From Castor canadensis (Eukaryota > Chordata > Mammalia > Rodentia > Castoridae): a DNA stretch of 64,000 nucleotides. A program made the translations under genes and the position numbers. Position 1 is the stretch's first letter. Every line of letters begins with the position of its first letter. The stretch covers positions 161,934,542 through 161,998,541 of the forward strand of contig NC_133392.1 of assembly GCF_047511655.1 (NCBI RefSeq), written 5' to 3'. This document shows positions 1 to 64,000 of the stretch, in pieces. Below the pieces are notes generated by a model. The model saw nothing but the letters and a program-made list of their open reading frames with translations, was not told the DNA's origin and searched no databases.

Positions 1-149
1 GTATGTACTCTGTAAGTTGAGCTGACTACTTAAAACATCTTACTCTTTATACTGATGTGTGAAAAACCTACTAAAAATCCATTAGCCACATTCTGATTAT
101 CTGACAAACACTGTTCTACATCTTGATTACACTTACTGCCAGTACCGTC

Positions 150-362
150 TGAGAGGCAGGGCATGGTTAAGGATGTGAACTTTGGAGTCCAGCTGCCTGG
201 TCTGGCACTTCCTGGCTGCATGGTGAGCTATTTCGGAATGCCTGGGGTTCTGATCTGTGCAATGGGATAATGAAGCCTCCTCCAAAGGGTTCTTCTGAGG
301 AGATGGTGACAGCAGGTGCTGAGCACTCAGAACCTGGCGCCTGGCATGTGCTGGGCCCTCAA
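150..362 (+). repeat. MIR (ancient tRNA-derived SINE)
   Basis: It contains diverged MIR landmarks in order: GGTTAAGGATGTGAACTTTG, GAGTCCAGCTGCCTGGTCTG, GTGCAATGGGATAATGAAGC and GCGCCTGGCATGTGCTGGGC. Confidence 0.7.
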
Positions 363-876
363 ACACGTCAGACTTGTTCCTGGAGTAGGGTAGCCCTCAC
401 ACCAGCTGTTCTATCTGCAACACTCTTCTGCTCCAAGTAAAGGTCACCTCCTGGGAGGTCCTCCATTGCTGTGCAAACTAACCACGAGTTTCCTATGTCA
501 CTCCGTTTTCATTTTGTGTAACAGCTGTTTTCTGATACTTCTTTGAGTTACTTCTCAATTTCCTCCTACTAGAATGTAAGCTCCTTAAGGGGACCCTTGA
601 CTGGTTCTTGGATGGGCCTAACTGCCCAAAGTGCTTGTTACATGCCAGGCAGTCCGTCAATTATCTGTTGCATATAATCACTTTATGCTCCCTCACAAAG
701 AAGGTAAAACCCTTTCCAGACAAGTATCACATCGGAAAGTATACAAAACACTCTCCTGTGCCTTGATCTAGACCCCATTAGTTGGCCATCACTCCTACCC
801 TAGGAACACAGCACAAAGAAGGAAGGCCTCTTGCGCCAATGCCTCCGGGTCAGGGCACAGCTGGAGCTGTTTCTCC

Positions 877-972
877 CCCCCCCGCGCCCCCCCCCCCCGC
901 TTCCCCCCGCCACACACACAGACACACAGACACACAGACACACAGACCACACAGGCCACACACCACACACCT
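877..972. repeat. C-rich tract and (CACAGA)n microsatellite
   Basis: Long runs of C interrupted by G or TT are followed by repeated ACACAGAC units and CACACC remnants. Confidence 0.9.
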
Positions 973-1909
973 CCTTCCAGACTCCACCAATTGGCTCTTC
1001 TCAAAGCTACATTCCAGCCTGGACGCCTCCCTCGCCTGGGCATGACCATCAAAGATTTCCACCTGGCCTTTGCACGCTCCTCCTCCACCGCAGTCACCCC
1101 ACACACATCAGAACCCTTTACTCACTTATGGGGGAATCCCACCTTACTAGGAGGCGAAAAAGTCAACCTAACAAAGAACAAAGCAGTTCCAGGACAGCCA
1201 GCGTTCACCCTAATCTTTGTGTGAAGGCAGCCCTGAGCTGCCCTGGCGAGGAAGCCAGAGCGGACTTCACCCGAGAGGTGCCGGCGGCACAGCCAGCCTA
1301 GAGGGCTGATAACTTCACTGCCTCCATTGGAACAGTGAAGTTGGACACCGGGCACTCTCGAGAAGTTTAAGCGGCTCCACTCGGCCCGTTCAACAACGTC
1401 TTCATCCTCGGGATGAGTACTAAGTCCTACACATGAACGAGCCCTGCGGGCGAGCGCGGAGATGGGGTGGCAAGCGGCCGCCTTGCACATGCCCACTCCG
1501 ACTCCCAGAGCTGGGCGGGCAGCAACCCGCCTCGCGAGTGCGGGTGGGAAGTGGCCAGGGCCGGCAGGCGCTCAGCCTGCCCCCTCGCGAGGCCCCCCCA
1601 GCCCCCACCCGGGGGCTCGGCCGGTGCCCTCGCTGCCCCGGCTGACCCTCCCGGGCCCCGCCGGCCCAGCCCCGCCCAGCCCACCCGCGGCCTTGACAGC
1701 CCAAAGGGAGGCGGGGGCGGCGCCGCCCGCCCAGCCCCGCACCATCAGCCCGCCTCCAGCACCTCGCAGCTCCGCTGCGGCCGAGCCGCGGTCTCCCTCA
1801 CGACCGCGGGAGAAGGACGGCGGGCAAGGCGGCCGCCAGCGCTCGGCTCGGGCTTCGGGAAGCTGCACGGACACTTCCGCTCCGTCTTGCGGTGCCGCCT
1901 CCGGCCTCC

Positions 1910-1918
1910 AAGATGGCT
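1910..1918 (+). promoter_or_regulatory. YY1-type motif CAAGATGGC
   Basis: CAAGATGGC matches the YY1 consensus and sits in the core of the CpG island, next to a GC box. The ATG inside it would start an upstream ORF ending at 2140 if MORN1 transcription begins before 1910. Confidence 0.6.
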
Positions 1919-2158
1919 GCGGGGCGGGGCCTGGAGCTCCAACCATTTCCGCTTCCGGTATCTTTGCCGCCGCCGTTGGAGAGAGGACCTTCCGGCGGAA
2001 GGGGCGGGCTGGCGGAAATGTACAACGCCGCACAGGCGCCGTGGCGTCCACGGGCTCCGGTGATTGTGGAGGCCCGGAACGGGCCTGGCCACGCCCCCTG
2101 GCGACCGGAGGCCAATGGCAGAGGATTTTGTGGTTGTTAGGGAAGCCTTGGCTGCAAG

Positions 2159-56649
<54,491 letters not shown>

Positions 56650-56770
56650 ATGGACGTGCTGCCTCCCCCAGGGGTCTATCCTCTGTGTCCCCAAACAGCC
56701 TGAAGTGGGAACCAGCACACAAGCCCCACGGCCAGTGACTTCAATAAAATGTTCGGCACCAGCTCTGACT
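56650..56770 (+). terminator. MORN1: MORN1 3' UTR and poly(A) signal
   Basis: A canonical AATAAA lies at 56743-56748, 94 nt after the stop, with CTGACTGG downstream. The 3' UTR is therefore short, about 110-120 nt. The exact cleavage site is inferred. Confidence 0.85.
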
Positions 56771-59700
56771 GGCACCACGTGGGGCCCCTCCCCCACCTCC
56801 ACATGCATGTGGAGGTCGGGGAGGACCTGGACCATGTTCTTGGTTAGCGCTGAACTGGGTGTCTCAGGGATCCTGAGGGACATGGGTGGGGCCCCATCTC
56901 AGCACCCCATGACCCAAGCCTCTGGTTGCTGCCCTTCAAGGCCCACATGTCTGCCATACCCATGACGTCCCCAGGCCCAGAGAAGGGTGCACTGGAATTC
57001 TCTAGGCGGTGGGGCTGGGAATAGAGTGGCCCAGCTGCCTCTGCCTGACACTGTCCTCCTCGCACAGTCCTGCCTGTGGGTCAGGCTCGGACAGCAGTGG
57101 GAAGGCACAGGGGCTTCCTGTCTGGGGCAACCTGGTAAGGAAGAGGCACCTGGTAGGGGGGTGTCTCACAGTTGCCTGGCTGCCAAGGAGACCCAAGGCA
57201 GTTGGCCATTTGTCCATTTGGAAGGTGCTATCAGAGGGCTCGTCTGTTTGTGACACCACTTCCTGGCTCCAGTGTTCAGCCCCAGCCCCTGGGTTGGCCA
57301 TGGCGCCGTCCCCCCAGTGTGTGCATGGACCTGGTTGGGACAGTGAAGGACATGGAGCTGCTTTGGCCCTGGTGCATCTTCTCTGGGCTCTCCTAGCGTA
57401 TACACCTGCTACTTACCCGTCTGCTCACACAGTCCACCACTCTGCTGGCCTCCCTCATCTTCCATCTCACAGAAATGAAGCCACAGGAGGGGCGTCCAAA
57501 CCCCGGCAGCTACCCTGGTCTGTGTCCCCAGTCACAGCCCCGCTTCAGGTCCCACCAGTGACTGCTCCCTGCACATGCAGGATGGCTGCTGCCCCATGGG
57601 TCCCCGCCCCCCCCACACACCTGCCCCCACCCACCTGGCATGAAGCCCATCTGGAGTGGCACCAGCAGCTCTCAGCCTCCAGGTGGTCACCATAGCTCCC
57701 AGCCAGAGCCTGGTGCCCTGTGGGTGCTCCCAGTTCTAACTCTGTCCCATGCCCCTGGGGTGGGCCTCTGGCCTCTTCACCCTGGTCACAGAGAGGCTCA
57801 TGGCCCCCTACCTTCCACCCACCTGGAGCATCACGGGCTCCCCCAGCCTGGTCATCTGCCTCACAGGGCTGGGCCAATACTGGCTGGGGGGCCGTGTGGG
57901 GTCGCAGGCGGCCTAACCCCAGGCAACTGCCTCTGGGCATCTCTGTGCAGTACGCATTCGGATACAGAAATGCTTTGCAACTCTTTTTTTCCGCTTCAAG
58001 ACGAAACCACATTTCTGTCAAAAGAAAAACAAAGAAGATGATGTTTCAATTTAGGAAGGAAAAGTTGCTGGGAAAGGACGACGGCAGCAGCTGCTGCTTC
58101 CAGCCCGTCTCCAGGCATCCTTTGGTATTTAAGTCCCCCAAAGCATGCATGGTTTTTAAAGTCACAAAACCCACGGCAAGAAAATGGCAGTCGTCACTCC
58201 ATGCAGGATGAGGCGGGCGGGGTCTCGCAGCTCTTCCATGGACAATGGGCTCGTTCTGCAGGGGTCCAGTCCAGGCAGCCTTCCCAAAGGCAAAACCTCT
58301 GCACACAGACACCAAGGCCTCCTCCCACTCAGAGCTGTCAAGTGTCTGGCAGCCAGGGCGGGAAACCAGGCCGTGGGGTCTCATCTCTTTGGTGGGGCCT
58401 TTGAGGGTTGGAGATGCCATGCCAGCACCCTGCTCCTGCCCTGGGGCCCCCAGGATAGACAGCGTCTCTCCTGACCATGTGGATCTGCACCAGTGGACAC
58501 CAGCCTTCTGGGGGCTGCAGCCTGTAGGACTGGCCTGGCTCTCCATAAGAACAGGGGCCAGAAGACACTTCTACCCGGCCCACCATTCATGCCACACAGT
58601 CCAATCACAAACTGAATTCTCACAAGACGGTGAGTTGAGTAGAGCTGCCTCCAGGGCACAGACACTGGCCCATGGCAAGTTACAAGCAAAGGACTAGGCC
58701 CAAGAGGGCCATAGAGCAGAAGGGCCATGTATGGCCCCACAGCTCCACATCTCCACTACCCCAGGGGGCAGCAAGGTCTACGGGGACAGTGTCCAACTGC
58801 CAGTCCATGTATCAGCCCACCGAGCATGGCAAGGCAGGCCCCAAAGCCTCTGGAGGTAGTGCAGAAGCCTGAGGACCAATACCGAGGGCCCCTCACTGTC
58901 CTGGTAACCCCAAGGGGGCTCCTTCTAAGGGTAAAGGAGGGTGCAGTCCCACTGCTCAGGCCTGCCAGCCAGTGAGCCCTGTCCAGGGTCCTCCTGTCCC
59001 CCCAGGGAGCCTCTCACCTGTCATGCATTCCACATCAGCCAGAACTAGTGATCAAGTGCTGAGTCTGGGCTGGGGGCCAGATAGGGGGGATCTCATTAGG
59101 GAGTGGCCTTGCCCCAGCTGCCCTCCATCTCAGCCCCTCTGTCTTGGTCTGGGCACTAACCACTAGGGAACCAGATCAGGCTGAGGCTGCTGGCGGCTTC
59201 ACTGCTGTCCAGGGGTCACATGCCCCTTGTCCCACCTGGGGAGGGGGAGGTCCTTCTGTCCAGAAAAGGGCAGCTGCAGACACCCCAAGGAGAACCAGGT
59301 GGCCAGGCCCTGTGACCTTCTGACTCCCAGCACAGCTGGACAGGAGCCATGCCAAGTTGGCATCCTCCCCAGACTGGCACTGATGGGCACAGCAGGACCA
59401 TTCCTGCCTCTGGGCTGGAGACTCAGGAGGGCAGGACCTCTGGATACCTTGTGAATCAGTAGCTCAAAGGCCAGGTAGGAGCCTGGGACCCCAGAGCCAT
59501 AGCTCAACAAGCTCTCCCTGCCCTGGGGGACAGGCAGGGGCAACCAAGGACGTAAGGTTAACAGAGGGGGCATGAACCACCCTCCACCTCAGCACCAGGG
59601 GGCTCCTGTCCCAAGGAGGGGTCTGAAGCCAAAGGCTTTCTCCTCCCTGTGACCGCTCCTGTCCTGAGCTCCCAGGGAGGAGAGAACAGATATTTACTGA

Positions 59701-61849
59701 GCAATGGTGGGCAAACCGAGCACCCAGCAGGCACTGCCATGAAAAATGGAGCCTCGGTTCAGAAAACCGAGGGACTGAAAGAGACACAGACAGGAGAAAG
59801 GGAGAAAGACCCAGAGGCAGAGAGTTGTCTATCCCTCCTTCCCAACCAGGGCCTCAACCAGCACACCCTCCAGGACACGAGTCAGCAGAGGACAGTGTGA
59901 CCAGGGCACAGCCTGGAGCTGGACTGCCTGTGTAGTCTGCGCTGCCTTTTCCCTGGGCCTGCCAGGCACAGGTGGCTCCTCCCAGCCTCCTCTGCTGGCT
60001 AGGCCGGGCACCCAGGACACTCCTGAGGAAGGCCTCCCCAAGCCCTATCCATATCCTGGGCAGGCTGCCTGGTCTTGGTGCCAGGCGGGTGTGAAGCCAG
60101 CTGTGCAGAGCCGGGCCCCTCCCTGGCAGGGCTTCCTGCAAGTGCCTGGTGCCCAGCCTGCCAGACTGGTTCCTGTGCAGACTGGCCGGCCCCTGCCAGC
60201 TCATAGCCTGCCCTGGGAGCCCTCAGTCCTGGGGCGATGTTACAGGCAGCTACCAGGCCTGTTTCAGCAAGACCACTGCCCAGCAAACAGCACTCAGTGG
60301 AGACTGGCAGGCTTCCCCTTCCTGCTCCTGGCTCCCAGGGCAGGCAAAACCCATTCACAACCAGAAGGAAGATATCCTGGGTGGGGCTGGCATGGAGCCC
60401 TATGGAAGAGGCACTGGGCAGTTGAGGCTGAGGCCCCAGGCCCATGCTGGCCTTGTGCAAGTCTTGAGGCTCCCTGAGGGGCTGAGGACAGCAGGAGGGT
60501 GGGCCAGGCAGTGAGCTGTCCTGCTCTTCTTGGCATGAGGCCTCAGGTCTCTGAGGAGTGGCGGGCCACCCTGTCGCTAAGGCCAGGGACATGAAGCCTA
60601 TAAATAGGCTGTCCATGGCCGGCTTGGCAGCCCTGGCCAGATGTGCCAGGTTTCAGTCCCAAGGCCAGCTGCTGGCAGGCCCAGATGCCCTCTTCACCCC
60701 TCCCCTTGGCCCAGGGATGATGCACTCTTGAAAAATTGGGACACCTCCTTGTCCAGGTACCTTTATCCCCTGCTGCTCAATAACCAGACAGGGGCCAGGA
60801 CAGGACCCCCACAGGAATGCAGCTCCAGAGCCCAAGTTGGGCAGGCTGAGTCTGAGGGGCCTCCATACAGGGGTGACCTGGGCAAGTGGTAGGTCCCGGA
60901 GGGCACAGGAGGGCCCCCTAGCCATTGCCTCCTGGGTCAACTACACTAGAGATGACCCTACACAGTATCCTGGAACCTCTGCCTACAGACCCACGTGTCC
61001 ACTGCCTTCCTGCCAATGACAGGGGTCAGGACCCAGCTCTGGCTGGGCATCCTTCTCCCAGTCACCAGGGCCCTGGCTGCTCCTGGGAAACCCCAGAGGA
61101 ATCAGTGCCCCCACTTCCTCCAGAACAGAAAAGCTCCCAGTTGGCCAGAGGGTCCAGGGCCAGCCCAGAACCCCCACCACACTGCCCTAGGTACCCAGTG
61201 GGCACCAGCTCAAAGCCCCTGATGAGGACCTCAGCAGCTTCCTTTTACATGGGGTCAGTCTGGCACTGGCGAGAAAAAATGTCCACTGCACCAGCAAGCT
61301 CACCCTGTCCTGGGTGGAGGCTGGGCACCAGGTGGGGGAGAGGAGCTGAGGCAGCTGGTGGGCCGAGGACACCCAGTCCCTTTGCAGTCCCTCCAAGTGG
61401 GAGGCTGCAAGGGTCCCAGTGTGGGGCGTAGGGGGTCCGGGCAGACTGCAGTAGTGGGTTAGGAGCCATCACCCCGATAGCACTGAGGGGCGGGCAGGGG
61501 GGCCTGGGAGGGAGGAGGAACAGTTCTGGGGTGGTCGTTGTGCAGCTCTGTGACCGCTTGTGTTGGGACCCACCGTCTCCCACCTCCAGCCAGACCCCTC
61601 CTGGAAGAGGGGGGTTTCGGAGTTGCTGGGGCCGCCCCTTCCCAGCAATGGGTAGGCGCAGGTGTGGCCTGGAAGGGGGTCCCTGGCTAGGGATCGCGGC
61701 ACAAAATCTTCGAAGACCACAGGGGGCTGCAGGGGCCTTAAGAGTGGACCCCATGCTAGCACAGAAGAGAAGATGCACCCCAACAGACCTAAAAAACCTG
61801 CAGAGGGCAGGACCCTCTCACCAGGATCGATCCCGACCCAGATCCCCCA
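56771..61849. other. Intergenic DNA between MORN1 and the 62-kb CpG island
   Basis: The DNA is GC-rich and nearly free of recognisable SINEs. No coding exon of SKI (expected further right on the - strand) or of another gene is recognised. Long open frames reflect scarce stop codons in GC-rich DNA. Confidence 0.6.
57940..58185. promoter_or_regulatory. Possible conserved non-coding block downstream of MORN1
   Basis: An abrupt AT-richer segment lies in GC-rich DNA, with GTACGCATTCGGATACAGAA, GATGATGTTTCAATTTAGGA and AAGCATGCATGGTTTTTAAA. It has no repeat features. Confidence 0.35.
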
Positions 61850-62880
61850 CGGGCAGCAGGAGCTGCAGTTCCGGACTCCGCCGCCGGGGGTCGCGCCGAG
61901 CGCCCACCTCAGAGCGCGGACTCGTCGACGTCCGGCCGCGGGCCCCGGGCTCCCGCCTGCCCTTAGCGCCCGCAGCCCGCCACCCCTCCCGTCGAGAGGG
62001 CGCTTCCTGTCCACTGCCCAGCGCTTGTCCGGCGTGGGCGGAGGGGACTGTTCCGCGCGTACGGTCCCGGGACCCCCGCGAGCTGTACCCGCCTGGGCCG
62101 GGTCCCCCCCCACCCCCGGCCGGGCCCAACGCGGCAGGAAGCTGGGCTGCGCTGGGGGCAGCGCTGGGCCGGGTCCAGCTGGGCGGCTGCCTCTCCCCTC
62201 CCCTTCCCTCTCCCCCTCCCCCACGCTGGCCGCGCCCGCCCGCGCCCCCTCCCCTGAGGCCGGAAGCCCCGGGCCCCCAGCCCGTCGGAATTCGGGGCGG
62301 GCGGCGTTGAGCTGGAGGGGGCTCCGCCCCGCCCCCCGCGGCCCGACGCCGGGTGGGGGAAGGGAAGCGAATGGCGTGGGGGGGGCGGGGAAGGAGGGGA
62401 CGAGGCCGCTTTTGTGCGGCTGGGGGCGTGGCCATTTTGCTCAGGGGGTGGGGGGCGTGGCCATTTTGCTCAGGGGTGGGGCTGGGGGCGGGGCCGTTTG
62501 CGCGGCGGGGCTGGGGGCGGGGCCGTTTGCGCGGCGGGGCGGGTTTGTGGGGCGGGGCCGGTTTGGGAGGGCGGAGCTCCCGGGAGGGTCCCTGTGCCCC
62601 GTCTGCGGTGACGGCCTAGGTCACCGGCATGTGGCCCAGGCTGCCATTTAGGAGGACCCCCCCGCACCCCCACCCGCAGGGTGCCGGGATCGTCCGGTGT
62701 CCGCCCAGGAAAGTGACCCCGCTGACCCGGTCCCCCAGGACTTGCGCACCCTGTGCCCGCGGGAGCCCGGCCCGGCCCGCAGGAATTTGGGGTGTCTGGA
62801 GGCCTGTGGTTCTCGGGCGGCCGTCGCGCCGCACGCACCCTTCCCCGGGGCGCTCTGGGGCAAGAAGAAAGCCGGGGTAA
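61850..62880. promoter_or_regulatory. CpG island with GC-box and YY1-type repeats, no assigned gene
   Basis: It is as CpG-dense as the MORN1 promoter. It has many GC boxes, two YY1-type sites GCCATTTTG (62431-62439 and 62460-62468; CAAAATGGC on the - strand) and a GTAAAG donor-like site at 62876 on the + strand. It may be the promoter of an unrecognised transcript on either strand. Confidence 0.55.
62421..62540. repeat. Tandem GC-box/YY1 units
   Basis: Two copies of a unit with GGGGGCGTGGCCATTTTGCT (62422 and 62451) are followed by two identical 29-bp units starting CTGGGGGCGGGGCCGTTTGC at 62482 and 62511. Confidence 0.9.
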
Positions 62881-64000
62881 AGCAGAGTTGGGGGGCCCAG
62901 CACCTCATGAGGACGCGTGTCCTGGCCGCTCCTGCCTGTGCAGGATGGGGACCGTGCTTTGTTGCCGACGCAGACCCTCAGCTGCCAACTCAAGACCGTG
63001 GCACAGCTGTGCCCGGCCGTGTCATGTTCTGGAACATCACCAGGAGGCCACCAAGCACCATGATGGGGGGTTCTACACAGGTTGCCAAACTGGGAGAAGG
63101 GGAGGAAAAAGTTGACTGGCCCAACTTCTCCCCCCATGGCTTGGTGACTCCTCACTAACCCCCCGTGACTTTTCTGGGATTTCTCCTTACAAATGGAAAA
63201 TTGGGGCAGGAGCTGCACCTCCACCAGGTCAAGGACCAAGCAGGGTTGGATCAGATCCTAGGAGTCTTGAGGCCTTGTCCTGCTCCATCAGAACTGGCTC
63301 AGACAGGAACCCCAAGTGTGCAAAGCCCCAGCGGGGTACAGCACATAGTTCATTCATCTGAGGGGAGTCGACTGGTCTTGCCAGGGCTGCCAGGCCCTGC
63401 TGCCCTGCTGGCACAGTCCCCAGCACTGGGGTCACCTGGTTCAGTGGGTGTCTCCATGAGGCAGTACACAGGGCCCAGAGACCACCAGAGGGCGGCTCTA
63501 TGTGGCTCCAGGGCCCACTACTGCCCTCGGACCTTTCTCCCCCCTCCTAGTGTGCAGCCCTGCACTGACACACACATGTGCACACATGTACATGTATACA
63601 TGCTCACACATGCACTGCTGGAGCAGACATAGCTCTCCCAAAGCCAGGAGACCTCTGTCCCCACCTCAGAGGAGGTGCCCAGGCCTGGATGCCCACCCCC
63701 CATGCCCTGTTCCTGGCCCTCCCACTCTCCTGGTCCCCAGGAGCAGGAGACCCCAGGAGAAGGACCGGGGGGGTGGGGTGGGGGGTACACGACACCTGTT
63801 CCTTCCCTATGGCAACCATCTGGTTCCTCAGAGCAGCTCCTTGGTCACTGGGCAGGGAGTGGGCGTTTAGAGCCCACATGGAACTGTGCCCTTTGAGGAG
63901 CTGTTGGCCCAGCTTGCCAGAGAGGTCAAGTCAGCACTTCAGGGAAGGGGTCTGGGGCACAGGGAGGGGAGTCAGGAAGTCTGAAGTGCCAGGCAGGGGA
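62881..64000. other. Right flank, no gene seen
   Basis: It includes a CA/TG-rich tract at 63565-63612 and a half X-box CTATGGCAAC near 63808. No coding exon is recognised on either strand. The end of SKI would be expected further right by human gene order. Confidence 0.5.

Larger units (their letters stand above)
1..1449. other. Left flank, expected RER1 first intron, no exon seen
   Basis: This stretch holds a MIR (150-362) and a C-rich/CACAGA tract (877-972). No open frame resembling RER1 or any other protein is seen on either strand. Its assignment to RER1 intron 1 rests only on human gene order. Confidence 0.4.

Noticed and set aside
1..1900. RER1 coding exon on the - strand
   Set aside because: No matching peptide is seen. 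Only a non-coding first exon would be expected here, and it cannot be delimited from sequence alone.
61469..62651. Several 200-330-codon open frames in the 62-kb CpG island
   Set aside because: They are present in many frames on both strands with Pro/Gly/Arg-rich composition, as expected of CpG islands; no recognisable protein.
63801..63820. Second RFX X-box near 63810
   Set aside because: Only one half-site (TATGGCAAC) matches; the left half does not fit.
56771..64000. SKI coding exons on the - strand
   Set aside because: Expected nearby from human gene order, but no open frame resembling SKI was seen; the gene probably ends beyond the window.

Overview
The window is mammalian nuclear DNA. 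It holds spliced exons with GT/AG junctions, CpG islands, old MIR and L1 remnants, and dozens of young SINEs. The young SINE is a fusion of a 7SL-derived B1-like monomer and an ID-like tRNA-derived unit. That points to a rodent outside the mouse/rat group; a beaver-like castorimorph is my best guess, from memory of SINE types and not tested. No gene can be assigned to a prokaryote or virus.

One protein-coding gene fills most of the window: MORN1, on the + strand. I reassembled it from 14 coding exons between 2159 and 56649. The exons join in one open frame of 1461 nt (486 codons plus stop), close to the roughly 497 residues I recall for human MORN1. Exons 1-7 encode an N-terminal tail and seven regular 23-residue MORN repeats. 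Exons 8-14 encode a C-terminal region that looks beta-rich, split by a proline/arginine-rich linker. A canonical AATAAA lies 94 nt after the stop. The first exon sits in a CpG island (about 1450-2420) that, from the human gene order RER1-MORN1-SKI, should be a head-to-head promoter shared with RER1. No RER1 coding exon is visible here. SKI, expected convergent beyond the right edge, is not visible either.

Layout: 1-1450 is flank with a MIR. 1450-2420 is the CpG island with exon 1. 2235-7380 holds exons 2-6, with short introns carrying SINEs. 7381-16458 is intron 6, with L1 and MIR pieces. 16459-17508 holds exons 7-8. 17509-26581 is intron 8, filled by antisense L1 riddled with SINEs. 26582-27470 holds exons 9-10. 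27471-43584 is intron 10, with an internal CpG island at 32.6-33.1 kb and several AT-rich, homeodomain-motif-rich blocks that look like conserved regulatory elements. 43585-43922 holds exons 11-12. 43923-53871 is intron 12, with a perfect 4 x 46-bp minisatellite and another enhancer-like block. 53872-56649 holds exons 13-14. 56770-64000 is GC-rich intergenic DNA with a third CpG island at 61.85-62.88 kb that has no gene I can assign.

The most interesting signals are these: an AATAAA overlapping an in-frame stop just inside intron 10, which predicts a short MORN-only isoform; the two CpG islands without an assigned gene, both built from GC-box tandem repeats; the enhancer-like blocks in introns 10 and 12; and a near-perfect RFX X-box in intron 13.
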